In this document: positions 1 to 7,251 of the stretch, piece by piece
Layout of the letters: each line of letters starts with the position of its first letter
Numbering within the stretch: the stretch's first letter is position 1
NCBI GenBank assembly: GCA_050480245.1
Contig: JBCNEQ010000086.1
Length of the DNA stretch: 14,669 bases
Source of the DNA: Anoxybacillus sp050480245
GTDB taxonomy: Bacteria > Bacillota > Bacilli > Bacillales > Anoxybacillaceae
Reading direction: 5' to 3' (one strand)
Made by a program: the position numbers and the translations under genes
Notes under the pieces: model-generated
What the model was told of the DNA's origin: nothing
Databases searched by the model: none
Seen by the model: only the letters and a program-made list of their open reading frames with translations

Positions 1-718
1 AAAAATAATCGGCCTTGACATCGATGACAATCGAAGCAGATGGAAACAGGGCGCGAACCGCCTTATGATAAGGTTCCCACATGTCAAGAATCACCGTTTG
101 GACCATTTCTTTCGACAGGCCATTTTGGCTCAACAAGTTGATGGCGGAGTCACATTGGCGATCGGCATGCATTCCCATGACCGATCCAGCTTTGGCATCC
201 ATCAATACGGTTTCATACTGCTGTCCCTTTTTTACCGCGATTTCATCTAAGCTAAGCACCATCCCTTTTGGAGAAGAGGCCTCCATCGCTGCTTAGCGCT
301 CTTTTGCTTTTTTCGATGCGATGGAGTAATAGATGCGTTCCAATGTCGTATATGGGATGCGGTGCTTTCGGCTAACCTCTTGAATGGTGGAGCCTTCGCA
401 AAGTTCATACAAGTACTCACAAAATCGATTGGTGTAGTGTTGATTGGGTGAAATCAATTCCAAAGAGGCGGAAAACACTTGGGAACAATTCCAGCACCGA
501 TAGCGCTTTACCTTTACGAACAAGTACACCGGTTGATGGAAAAGCGCCAAATCCCGTACTTTTCTTGTCCGTCTGTCGTGGACAGGGGAAGTGGCAAACC
601 CACAATGAGGGCAACGTTCCTGTGTCTCTGTTTTCTCTACATGAATCGCATAACCATAGGAAAGAAGTTCTTGTTTAATCATTTTAAATTCTGGCAATCC
701 TAGTGATATAGAAAGCAC
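1..718 (-). pseudogene. ISL3-family transposase, N-terminal half, interrupted by an in-frame stop and cut by the window edge
   Basis: The DDE transposase of an ISL3-type insertion sequence, read from a GTG start at 718 with GGAGG eight bases upstream. The N-terminus has two CxxC pairs (CPHCG and YRCWNC), the zinc-binding region of this family, followed by a helix-turn-helix-like stretch (STIQEVSRKHRIPYTTLERI). The reading ends at a TAA at 293-295, but the same frame continues without interruption to the window edge. That downstream part has the catalytic-domain features VLSLDEIAVKKG and VILDMWEPYHKAVRALFP. One point mutation, for example CAA to TAA, would explain the stop. The gene is therefore probably inactive unless the stop is read through or is a sequencing error. 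The rest of the catalytic domain and the other IS end lie outside the window. Family assignment is confident; no specific IS name can be given. Confidence 0.85.
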
Positions 719-783
719 TTACGAGACCTCCTTAATGTTTATTTCACCACTAACATTATTGCCAGGATCTCGTTAGTGCTTTC
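711..783 (-). promoter_or_regulatory. Long hairpin enclosing the transposase promoter region and covering its start site
   Basis: Positions 711-726 and 768-783 are inverted copies matching at 15 of 16 bases. A further run of Cs and Ts (727-732 against 764-767) extends the stem, and an inner pair AATGTT/AACATT lies at 734-739 and 752-757. The right arm of the RNA would include the GTG start codon (716-718) and lie directly beside the GGAGG ribosome binding site (727-731). RNA entering from outside the element would fold over the start. A transcript begun inside the loop would lack the left arm. This arrangement is known from IS10 and IS50; its presence here is inferred from sequence only. Confidence 0.5.
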
Positions 784-796
784 TCTTTTTTGTCAC

Positions 797-823
797 TAAA
801 TCACAAAATTTGGTGATGAACCC
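797..823 (-). repeat. Probable terminal end of the ISL3-type element
   Basis: Read on the minus strand, the sequence from 823 begins GGGTTCATCACCAAATTTTG, which resembles the G-rich ends of ISL3-family elements. It lies about 105 bases in front of the transposase start. The partner end is outside the window, so the inverted repeat and the target duplication cannot be checked here. Confidence 0.4.
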
Positions 824-884
824 AAATTCTTAACTTGATGGCTATGGGATTAGTCCCCCCTCCTACCTCATTGCAGTCAGAAAT

Positions 885-1143
885 TGTTTTTTGCAAGAAA
901 AAAGTGCAGAGTATTGCAGTATATAAATTCGTTTATGCCGCATAAAAATTCAATCTGAATTCTCGCTATTAAGGGCTTGACATGGAGCCTCTGCAGCCAT
1001 GATTCTTTTGCCAAGCGGCCAGCTGTAACAGATTTGGCAAACCCAAACAGGTTATCATGGCTACCCCTCCATGTAAAGCCCCTCTGCATAACCATTTGCA
1101 TAGAAATTTTGCACATCTCTGCACTTTAATTTTGCAATAAACA
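885..1143. mobile_element. 259-bp MITE-like palindromic element with terminal inverted repeats and 6-bp target duplication
   Basis: The two ends are inverted copies. The left starts TGTTTTTTGCAAG and the right (reverse complement) TGTTTATTGCAAA; both then share AAAGTGCAGAG. The direct repeat AGAAAT lies exactly outside both ends (879-884 and 1144-1149), as expected of a target-site duplication. The palindrome continues inward: GGGCTTGACATGGAG (973-987) pairs with CTCCATGTAAAGCCC (1068-1082) with one mismatch, AGCCATGAT (996-1004) with ATCATGGCT (1054-1062), and TTTGCCAA (1007-1014) with TTGGCAAA (1034-1041). An open frame on the minus strand (877-1116) is a by-product of the palindrome and looks non-coding. 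No transposase is encoded, so movement would need one supplied in trans. The parent IS is not identified. Confidence 0.6.
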
Positions 1144-1180
1144 AGAAATATCTAACGCTATAAAAGTTGGATATTATAAA

Positions 1181-1345
1181 CTATATTGAATTTTTATTTT
1201 GCTCATGAGAATCACTAGTACAGCATGTTCCTTTTTCTCTGTTTTCCTCCTGTTTCTCTTCTTTAACTTCTTCAATCTCAAAACTACAACAATCATTGTC
1301 TTTTTTCTTATTTAATCCGAAGATGGATAAAAATTTGTTTGACAC
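1181..1345 (-). CDS. Small cysteine-pair protein (54 aa), partner of the ArsP-like permease
   Basis: A short gene starting with GTG at 1345, preceded by a strong AAAGGAGGTG six bases upstream, and ending at TAG 1181-1183. An ATG overlapping the start by one base is in another frame and stops after 11 codons, so GTG is the start. The protein begins MSNKFLSIFGLNKKKDNDCC and has vicinal cysteines at 19-20 and 41-42, separated by a highly charged stretch (SFEIEEVKEEKQEEN). There is no signal peptide or membrane segment. Its start lies 14 bases beyond the permease stop, so the two are co-transcribed. Paired cysteines next to a putative arsenical exporter suggest a cytoplasmic thiol carrier or sink for trivalent arsenic. 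That role is inference; I do not recognise a named family. The coding call itself is well supported by the ribosome binding site, spacing and composition. Confidence 0.75.
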   Translation of the reverse strand: MSNKFLSIFGLNKKKDNDCCSFEIEEVKEEKQEENREKGTCCTSDSHEQNKNSI

Positions 1346-1359
1346 ATCTCTCACCTCCT

Positions 1360-2250
1360 TTAATTAATCAATAAGAATAAGTACCCAGAAAATGTTGCCA
1401 TAATAAAGACAGAAGCGATAAAAGCGATTAATAGTTGTTTCTTAAATAAGCTGTTTAGCATAATAATTTCTGGTAAACTTGCTCCTGCGCCTCCGATTAG
1501 CAAAGCCATCGTAGGGGCAAGAGGAAGACCCTTTGCAATCAGTGCCTGGCTAACGGGCAACATAGTAGAAAGTCTGATGTATAATGGCACTCCTATAATA
1601 GCAGCTAGTGGGATCAACCACCATTGACTTCCCTTAGAAACAGCTTCTAGGAGAGAATGTGGAATAGCTTCTTTAATAAGAGCGCCTATAAAGGAACCGA
1701 TGAGAATATGGATATATACAGATTTTAGGAGATTAAGTGTATCGATCCAAGCTTTTCTCCAATTCACTTTACCTGTACTTTCGAGCTGCGGAGCTTCTTG
1801 ACCTTTAATCCGAACGTTTTTTACGTATTTTTCAAATCCCCACTTATCCAATAACCAACCTATAATCATGGAGACTATTAAAGTAACAACAGTATAAATA
1901 ACTGTAACCTTCCAACCTAATATATATGTCATCATCGTAAGAATCCAAGGGTCCAATAGTGGTGATGTGAACAAATAAGTCATTGCCGTTTGAAAAGGCA
2001 CTTTTTTATCAAGCATAGTTACCAACATAGGAATTGTAGAACATGAACAAAACGGTGTTACAAATCCCAATAATGCTCCTGATAAATTAGCTAAAAAACG
2101 ATTTTTAACGAAAAGTGACTTTTCTAATTTATCAAACGGAATTAAATATTCAACGACATTAAGAAGATAAGTTATTAATATGAATAGAACTAAAAGGTTT
2201 TTAGCTAAAGAAATAAATTCTTTTGTTATATTCCATAGAATATCCCACAT
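1360..2250 (-). CDS. DUF318/ArsP-family permease
   Basis: Integral membrane permease of the DUF318 (ArsP_1/YraQ) family, 296 residues from the ATG at 2250. That start is preceded by AAAGGAGG at good distance; in-frame codons further upstream would overlap the operator and lack a binding site. About eight hydrophobic segments are visible. A conserved TPFCSCSTIP motif lies at residues 65-74, with the two cysteines at 68 and 70, and a second conserved loop LIGGAGASLPEIIML lies near 251-265. The two halves are joined by a charged linker (about 140-165). Characterised ArsP proteins export trivalent organoarsenicals; other family members have unknown substrates. The cysteine motif, the cysteine-rich partner gene just downstream and the neighbouring arsenic operon make export of an arsenical the best guess. 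A palindrome overlaps its promoter and is shared with the radical SAM operon, which suggests joint control. Confidence 0.85.
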   Translation of the reverse strand: MWDILWNITKEFISLAKNLLVLFILITYLLNVVEYLIPFDKLEKSLFVKNRFLANLSGALLGFVTPFCSCSTIPMLVTMLDKKVPFQTAMTYLFTSPLLDPWILTMMTYILGWKVTVIYTVVTLIVSMIIGWLLDKWGFEKYVKNVRIKGQEAPQLESTGKVNWRKAWIDTLNLLKSVYIHILIGSFIGALIKEAIPHSLLEAVSKGSQWWLIPLAAIIGVPLYIRLSTMLPVSQALIAKGLPLAPTMALLIGGAGASLPEIIMLNSLFKKQLLIAFIASVFIMATFSGYLFLLIN

Positions 2251-2271
2251 GATAAACTTCCTCCTTTTTAT

Positions 2272-2294
2272 AATAGTTGTAATATACAACTATT
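2272..2294. promoter_or_regulatory. Operator palindrome in front of the permease pair
   Basis: A perfect inverted repeat with 10-base arms, AATAGTTGTA and TACAACTATT, separated by ATA. It lies 22 bases upstream of the permease start codon, and its centre (TATATT on the minus strand) could serve as the -10 element. The same 8-base half-sites occur at 3186-3204 in front of the radical SAM operon. The size and symmetry fit a MarR-family binding site, and the MarR gene lies next door. Confidence 0.7.
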
Positions 2295-2588
2295 CACTAA
2301 AAATGAGTTAGTACTTTTTATACCCTTATTATTGTTAATATAGTGTTGGTAATATTGGTATAAGGCTATTTAAGTTACTGGTGAAAAAATATCATCCAGA
2401 TATAAGAGGTGCTTTTCAATAATTTTGTAAAACGCATAATCACGTTATTGAATTTTAACCACACTAAATCATTGGGTCTCCTCCTTTTTTAGAATGTTTA
2501 GAACGACTTACTGTGGTTTTAGGGAGATATCTCTATGCATGGATTAATCCCATATCCTATCTAGCACTACGGATTTGTATATCGTTCC
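2295..2588. other. Intergenic region without a recognisable gene
   Basis: About 290 AT-rich bases between the permease promoter and the end of the MarR gene. No open frame of useful size and no convincing terminator is visible. On the minus strand a strong AAAGGAGG (around 2479-2487) stands before ATG-ATT-TAG (2464-2472), a start followed at once by a stop, which may be the remains of a lost small gene. Confidence 0.5.
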
Positions 2589-3050
2589 TTAACAACAGCT
2601 ACTGTTCCTCATGGCTTTTAGTAAGAGATTAATACTTTCATTAACTTGATCTCTTTTTTCTTCAGGAATGTTTTCGACGATTTCTTGAAGATAGGTAATC
2701 ATTTGGTTACTAATTTGGTCTTCGTATTGCTTTCCTTCTTCAGTAAGTACTAATTCCACATAACGTCGATCAGTGGTAGACTGTTTTCTCTTGATCAATC
2801 CTTGTTCTACAAGACCTTGTACATGTCTGCTCAATGTACTTTTATCCAAACCTAAAACATTTGCAACATCATTTAATGAAGGGTTACCTAATCGATTAAT
2901 TTCATATAATACATGACTTTGAACAAGCGTTAATCCACAACATTCAGCTCCTTCTTTTTGCAATAGACCAAATCGACGGATAAGAATTTGAAGCATTTCT
3001 CTAATACAAACTAACTGTTTACTATCTTTACCAGAAAAACTATTGTTCAT
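2589..3050 (-). CDS. MarR-family transcriptional regulator with vicinal cysteine pairs
   Basis: A 153-residue MarR-type winged-helix regulator. The DNA-binding core runs from about residue 57 to 106: helix-turn-helix SLNDVANVLGLDKSTLSRHV, then the wing with the DRR signature (STTDRRYVELVLTEEG). Flanking helices form the usual dimer interface. Unusual for the family are two cysteine pairs, Cys37-Cys38 in AECCGLT and Cys152-Cys153 at the very C-terminus (SSCC), plus Cys15. Such pairs are ideal ligands for trivalent arsenic, so the protein may sense arsenite or an organoarsenical; this is inference. The gene is divergent from the radical SAM operon, and matching palindromes lie before that operon and before the permease. 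The ATG at 3050 is the only good start, although its GAGGG binding site lies about 13 bases upstream, rather far. Confidence 0.88.
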   Translation of the reverse strand: MNNSFSGKDSKQLVCIREMLQILIRRFGLLQKEGAECCGLTLVQSHVLYEINRLGNPSLNDVANVLGLDKSTLSRHVQGLVEQGLIKRKQSTTDRRYVELVLTEEGKQYEDQISNQMITYLQEIVENIPEEKRDQVNESINLLLKAMRNSSCC

Positions 3051-3185
3051 TATACCACAACTTCCCTCAAAATGAAATTTTTAAAAAAAATATTTTTTCA
3101 TATATAGAAAATATTGAAAAATCAAAACGGATATTATATACTTCATTATGTAATAAAAATAAAAAAATTCTGTATATTTCAATCA

Positions 3186-3204
3186 TAATTGTATAATACA
3201 ACTA
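3186..3204. promoter_or_regulatory. Operator palindrome overlapping the -10 of the radical SAM operon
   Basis: Half-sites TAATTGTA (3186-3193) and TACAACTA (3197-3204) are separated by TAA, with one mismatch from perfect symmetry. They match the palindrome in front of the permease. The centre contains a perfect TATAAT (3192-3197), so a bound repressor would block RNA polymerase. The -35 is weak (around 3168-3174). A further single half-site TACAACTA lies at 3213-3220, 16 bases on from the first one, and could hold a second dimer or be chance. Confidence 0.7.
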
Positions 3205-3247
3205 ATTCATTTTACAACTAATAAAACCAAAAAATCGGAGGTGGATC

Positions 3248-4522
3248 ATGAATATTTTGCTCGTCTCTACATTTGAAGGGGGGTTTCAGCCTAATACCAT
3301 TGCTACTGCAGCAACCCCATTAATAAAAAATGGCTTTAATGTATCTGTTTTGGATACCTACGTCGAAGGGATACAAGAGAATCGTTTCTCCTCAGCAGAT
3401 TTAGTAGCCATTTCTATTCCCTTGTTTGATGCTGTCCAATCTGGGGTTGAAATAGCTAAAATGGTCAGATCTGTTAACCCGAGTGCACATATTACTTTCT
3501 TTGGTCAACATGCAACGATTCATGCGAACCGTTTGGCCGGAAAATACAGTGATTCTTGTGTATGCGGTGAATGGGAAAAGCCACTTGTATATTTAGCTCG
3601 GCATCTTTCCGGAGATACCGAGGGAGATGTACCGGGGGTACTATTTGCAGAACAAGCAATAAACGGAGTTTATGTCCATCCTTTTATGTCACGGGATCAT
3701 TTAGATGTTCCAAGTCGACACCTTCTTCCACCTTTGTACAAGTATCCTCAAAAGCAGATTGATAGGCTTCTTGGTTCATCTCAAATCGTTGGGTCTACGG
3801 AGATAGCTCGAGGATGTCATCACAAGTGCTTATATTGTTCTGTATATGCAGCTTATGATGGGAAAGTGATATTAATTCCGGAAGAAATAGTGTTAAAAGA
3901 TGTTCAGCAACTCGTAGAGGGGGGAATGACGCATCTCACATTTATTGATGCAGATTTCTTTAATGCAAAATACCATGGTATTAAAATCCTTAGAAAGTTA
4001 CACGCTAAGTTTCCACATTTAACATATGACTTTACTACTCGGGTTGATCACATTTTAGAAAACAAAGAAATCCTTCGTGAGATGAAAGAGTTAGGTGTTA
4101 AATTCATTACATCTGCTCTTGAGTTCCCTTCGGACGAAGTTCTTGATGCAGTTGCAAAAGAAACTACAGTTTCGGATATCGAGGAAGCTATTGCATATTT
4201 AAGGGAAATTGGAATCAAATTAAACCCTACATTCATTATGTTTAATCCTTGGACCAAATTAGAAGACCTTTCTACCTTCCGTGCTTTTGTAGCTGAAAAT
4301 CAACTTGAGGATATTATCGATCCAATTCAATATGAAACAAGGCTTTATTTATATAAAGGTTCACCATTGTTATCTCGCTCATCAATTCAGGCACTTGAAT
4401 TAACAGAGTATGAATTTCATTATGAATGGAAACATCCTGATCCCCAAATAGATGAACTGTATTATGAAATCCTATCTCCTCCGGAAGAAGGGATTTTTAA
4501 ACGTTGTTGTTTAAAATGCTAA
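3248..4522 (+). CDS. arsL: ArsL-like radical SAM protein with C-terminal RCCLKC tail
   Basis: Radical SAM enzyme of 424 residues with an N-terminal B12-binding-type Rossmann domain (about 1-130, starting MNILLVSTFEGG). The cobalamin-ligand DxHxxG motif is not evident. The iron-sulphur motif CHHKCLYC has Cys190, Cys194 and Cys197, followed by the radical SAM barrel. The chain ends exactly in RCCLKC (419-424), three thiols able to bind trivalent arsenic. From memory, this tail marks the ArsL family of arsinothricin biosynthesis, where ArsL transfers the 3-amino-3-carboxypropyl group of SAM to arsenite to form hydroxyarsinothricin. A further CVC lies at 104-106. It is the first gene of a seven-gene operon, with GGAGGTGG before the ATG and an operator over its promoter. 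The fold is certain. The ArsL function is a strong inference from the tail together with the neighbouring acetyltransferase and arsenate reductase. Another cysteine-tail radical SAM chemistry remains possible. Confidence 0.85.
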   Translation: MNILLVSTFEGGFQPNTIATAATPLIKNGFNVSVLDTYVEGIQENRFSSADLVAISIPLFDAVQSGVEIAKMVRSVNPSAHITFFGQHATIHANRLAGKYSDSCVCGEWEKPLVYLARHLSGDTEGDVPGVLFAEQAINGVYVHPFMSRDHLDVPSRHLLPPLYKYPQKQIDRLLGSSQIVGSTEIARGCHHKCLYCSVYAAYDGKVILIPEEIVLKDVQQLVEGGMTHLTFIDADFFNAKYHGIKILRKLHAKFPHLTYDFTTRVDHILENKEILREMKELGVKFITSALEFPSDEVLDAVAKETTVSDIEEAIAYLREIGIKLNPTFIMFNPWTKLEDLSTFRAFVAENQLEDIIDPIQYETRLYLYKGSPLLSRSSIQALELTEYEFHYEWKHPDPQIDELYYEILSPPEEGIFKRCCLKC

Positions 4523-4544
4523 TTTTTAGATAGGAGTGATATTA

Positions 4545-4844
4545 ATGTTAGCGTTAAACAATAAATTGCAACAAGCATTTGATACTTTTTTTACCGAAGC
4601 CTTAGAAGGTGGGACTCTATCTGAGCGAGACCGTATGGTTGTTATTCTTGCAACGGCTCTGGCCATGGAAGATGTTAATACTTTAAAAAATGCGGTTCTT
4701 ACTGCAAAACAATTAGGTCTTACAAACGAAGAAATAGGCCATATTAGTGCTATTACTATTGCTATGAAAGGGCAAAAAATCAACGGGTTGGTTTCATTCA
4801 ATACGCCTACATCAACAAACCAATCCTCTAAATGTTGTGAATAA
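4545..4844 (+). CDS. Small carboxymuconolactone-decarboxylase/AhpD-like protein with KCCE tail
   Basis: A 99-residue helical protein from the ATG at 4545; an in-frame GTG nine bases earlier overlaps the ribosome binding site TAGGAG and is less likely. The core LSERDRMVVILATALAMEDVNTLKNAV followed by LGLTNEEIGHI has the pattern of the AhpD/carboxymuconolactone decarboxylase fold. However, the CxxC (or CxxxH) active site of AhpD is absent: the only cysteines are the vicinal pair 97-98 just before the terminal glutamate. Enzymatic peroxidase activity is therefore unlikely in the classical form. The cysteine tail echoes the RCCLKC tail of the enzyme encoded 22 bases upstream, which suggests that both bind the same thiophilic substrate. 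It could deliver arsenite or hold an intermediate; this is inference. Confidence 0.75.
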   Translation: MLALNNKLQQAFDTFFTEALEGGTLSERDRMVVILATALAMEDVNTLKNAVLTAKQLGLTNEEIGHISAITIAMKGQKINGLVSFNTPTSTNQSSKCCE

Positions 4845-4856
4845 GGTGGGATAAGA

Positions 4857-6080
4857 TTGTCTCAAAATAAACAGGCAATCATACTTATTGCTCCACGCGA
4901 TAACGAAATAGATCTAGTTAAAGCTAAAGGGTTTAAAACTATTCTGTTTAGAAAGACCATTAATTTTGAAGAAGCTTTCTCTGTTGATGTCCCTATTGAA
5001 GTTGATCTTAACAATGAGTTATTGGTAATTGAAGAATCAATAGAATTAGCTAAGCAGTATGATATACAAGCGGTTTTTACCATGAATGAGTATAGGATTC
5101 CTTTATGCGCTCGAATATCTGAAGCTATCGGGTTGGGAAAAGGGTTAAGTTTCCAAGCTGCACTAAATTGTCGTAACAAAAAGCTTACAAGAAAAATCCT
5201 TTATGATTCCAAAATAGACCAAGTTCAATTTGCTTTGGTTAAGTCTCCTGATGAATCTTTGGAGATTTTAAAACAATTTTCTTTTCCTGTTATTGTAAAA
5301 CCATCCAATGATTCTGGTAGTCAACTTGTCAGGAGATGTGAGTCTGAGGATGAGGTAGTTCAAGCGATCAGAGAAATTAAAAATCAAAATACAAACTTTA
5401 TTGGACAACCTATTGATCCGGAAATTCTTATCGAAGAATACCTGGAAGGTCCAGAGTTTAGTGTTGAGTCAGTAACTATAAATGGGGAAACCACAATCAT
5501 TGCCATCACAGAAAAGAAAATAACCCCTCCACCTTATTCAATTGAGATTGGTCATACGGTTCCATATACATTAAGTCATGAGGATTATCAATCTGTCTAT
5601 CAATTGATCTCAAAAGCCCTTTTTATACTTGGAATTCGGAATGCTGTTACCCATGTAGAAATCAAGAAAACTTCATCAGGGTGGCACATTGTAGAGGTAA
5701 ATGCTAGACCAGGGGGAGACCACATACCGAAGCTAGTTCGAATTGTTACAGGGTATGATTTGGCCGAATTAGCTTTACATATTGCTTTAGGTGGAAGTCT
5801 TAGGGATGCACCTAAACATCCTGTTCAAGCTCCTTCTGCCGCAATCCGTTTTTTGATCGCGGATCAACCAGGAACTGTATTGATCAATGACAAAATTCTT
5901 AAAGAAGGGCATTGCAATCTTGTTAATGGCGAACTATATGTGCATCCAGGTACAATCGTTCCTCAGACTACAAATAATTATAACCGATTAGGTTATGTGA
6001 TAACTAAAGGCTCAATAGATGTCCAAGCTTCAGAAATATCTGAAGAAATATTAAAATCTTTGGAACTACGAATTATCTAA
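4857..6080 (+). CDS. ATP-grasp ligase (amino-acid ligase type)
   Basis: A 407-residue ATP-grasp enzyme starting with TTG at 4857, six bases after AAGGTGGG. It starts 12 bases beyond the previous stop. An N-terminal Rossmann-like domain (1-100) is followed by the ATP-grasp domain. This has the lysine-containing FPVIVKPSNDSGS (143-154), the hinge ILIEEYLEGPEFSVE (190-204), and the metal-binding VEIKK plus HIVEVNARPGGDHI (267-271, 277-290). A C-terminal beta-rich part (about 325-400, GELYVHPGT) is like that of L-amino-acid ligases. Such enzymes join a carboxylate, as an acyl phosphate, to an amine, often making dipeptides. Next to an ArsL-like enzyme the natural proposal is coupling of an arsenic amino acid to another amino acid, much as phosphinothricin occurs in tripeptides. 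The substrate cannot be read from sequence. The family assignment is firm. Confidence 0.85.
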   Translation: MSQNKQAIILIAPRDNEIDLVKAKGFKTILFRKTINFEEAFSVDVPIEVDLNNELLVIEESIELAKQYDIQAVFTMNEYRIPLCARISEAIGLGKGLSFQAALNCRNKKLTRKILYDSKIDQVQFALVKSPDESLEILKQFSFPVIVKPSNDSGSQLVRRCESEDEVVQAIREIKNQNTNFIGQPIDPEILIEEYLEGPEFSVESVTINGETTIIAITEKKITPPPYSIEIGHTVPYTLSHEDYQSVYQLISKALFILGIRNAVTHVEIKKTSSGWHIVEVNARPGGDHIPKLVRIVTGYDLAELALHIALGGSLRDAPKHPVQAPSAAIRFLIADQPGTVLINDKILKEGHCNLVNGELYVHPGTIVPQTTNNYNRLGYVITKGSIDVQASEISEEILKSLELRII

Positions 6081-6112
6081 TATCATTCTAAATAATGATT
6101 GGTGGGGATAAT

Positions 6113-7228
6113 ATGGCGGCAAAATTAGTTCTTTTAGGTGGTTTTTTAGGTGCTGGTAAAACTACAACGTTAATTGAAACAGCAAAGAGGTTACAGAAAC
6201 GCGGAAAAAGGGTAGCAATTGTAACAAATGATCAAGGGAAGGAATTAATTGATACTGAACTAGTACGAAATAATGGCTTGGATGCAGAAGAAGTTACTGG
6301 TGGATGTTTCTGTTGCCAATTTGAAGATTTATACAAAAATCTCACCCTACTATTAAAAGAAAAACAACCAGATGTTATTCTGGCCGAAGCGGTAGGTAGT
6401 TGTACAGATCTAGCGGCCACTGTTATTCAACCACTGAAAAAGTATTATGCAGAAGAATTTAAAACAGCTCCTTTAACAATTGTTGTAGACCCTTCCCGAT
6501 TGATGGATAACCTTGATTATAAAATAGACGGAAAAAATAAAATATTTTCTCCTTCAGTTAGTTATATTTTTGAAAAACAACTTGCGGAAGCTGATATTAT
6601 TGCATTAAACAAATTGGATAGATTCCAGCATGAAGAAATTACAGAAGTAATCCAGTTTTTAAAACAGCGCTACCCTCAGGCTGAAATTAAAGCAATTTCA
6701 GCAGAGCGAGGAGATTTTCTCGAAGAATTAATAGATCTTTGGCTTTCCGATACTGTAGGCGGGGATAAGGTACTAGATATTGATTATGATTTGTACGCGG
6801 AAGGCGAAGCACAATTAGCCTGGATGAACATGTTGGGTGATTTAGTCAATTTAGAAAATGGCTTATTTGATCCAAAGGAATGGGTAGGATCCTTTCTTGA
6901 AACACTGAATGGACATTTTCTTCGAGAAAAAATGGCGATTGCTCATCTTAAAATCCAATTGGTGCAGAGTAATGGTTATGTAAAAGCAAGCATGATAAAA
7001 ACAGGGGAGTCTCCTATTTTTACAATCACTGATGGCAGTCCAAATAAAGAATTTCGTGTTCTTCTTAACATTCGTATAGAGGCTAACCCATCGATGTTAG
7101 ATTTAATCGTAGCTGAGTCTATTGAATCAACTAATCAGCAGTATGGAACTCATTGGAAAGCAAGCTATCATGAGTGCTTTAGTCCGAAACCTCCTGTCCC
7201 AACTCATAGATTAACACCCCAATGTTAA
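6113..7228 (+). CDS. G3E-family (COG0523/CobW-like) GTPase
   Basis: P-loop GTPase of 371 residues from the ATG at 6113, preceded by GGTGGGG; an in-frame ATG at 6095 lies before that site and is less likely. Walker A is GGFLGAGKTT (9-18). The family cysteine motif is GCFCC (64-68), the switch region is DVILAEAVGSCTDL (87-100), and the guanine-specificity motif is NKLD (166-169). The C-terminal part (from about 230) does not look like the usual CobW C-terminal domain, and the chain ends in a cysteine (TPQC). COG0523 proteins use GTP hydrolysis to insert or deliver metals. Here it stands between a ligase and an ArsD-like cysteine protein, so a role in loading a metal or metalloid onto the pathway is plausible. 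It may equally serve metal insertion for a partner enzyme. Confidence 0.88.
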   Translation: MAAKLVLLGGFLGAGKTTTLIETAKRLQKRGKRVAIVTNDQGKELIDTELVRNNGLDAEEVTGGCFCCQFEDLYKNLTLLLKEKQPDVILAEAVGSCTDLAATVIQPLKKYYAEEFKTAPLTIVVDPSRLMDNLDYKIDGKNKIFSPSVSYIFEKQLAEADIIALNKLDRFQHEEITEVIQFLKQRYPQAEIKAISAERGDFLEELIDLWLSDTVGGDKVLDIDYDLYAEGEAQLAWMNMLGDLVNLENGLFDPKEWVGSFLETLNGHFLREKMAIAHLKIQLVQSNGYVKASMIKTGESPIFTITDGSPNKEFRVLLNIRIEANPSMLDLIVAESIESTNQQYGTHWKASYHECFSPKPPVPTHRLTPQC

Positions 7229-7251
7229 TAATATTTGGAAAGGGGATTTTT

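Noticed and set aside
877..1116. 79-residue open frame on the minus strand
   Set aside because: It lies within the palindromic MITE-like element, has no good ribosome binding site, and its composition follows the inverted repeats.
3248..4522. Reading the radical SAM protein as a cobalamin-dependent methyltransferase
   Set aside because: The N-terminal domain resembles the B12-binding fold, but the DxHxxG ligand motif is not evident and the RCCLKC tail points to the ArsL type.
4526..4801. 91-residue open frame opposite the CMD-like gene
   Set aside because: Shadow of the plus-strand gene, which has its own ribosome binding site and operon position.
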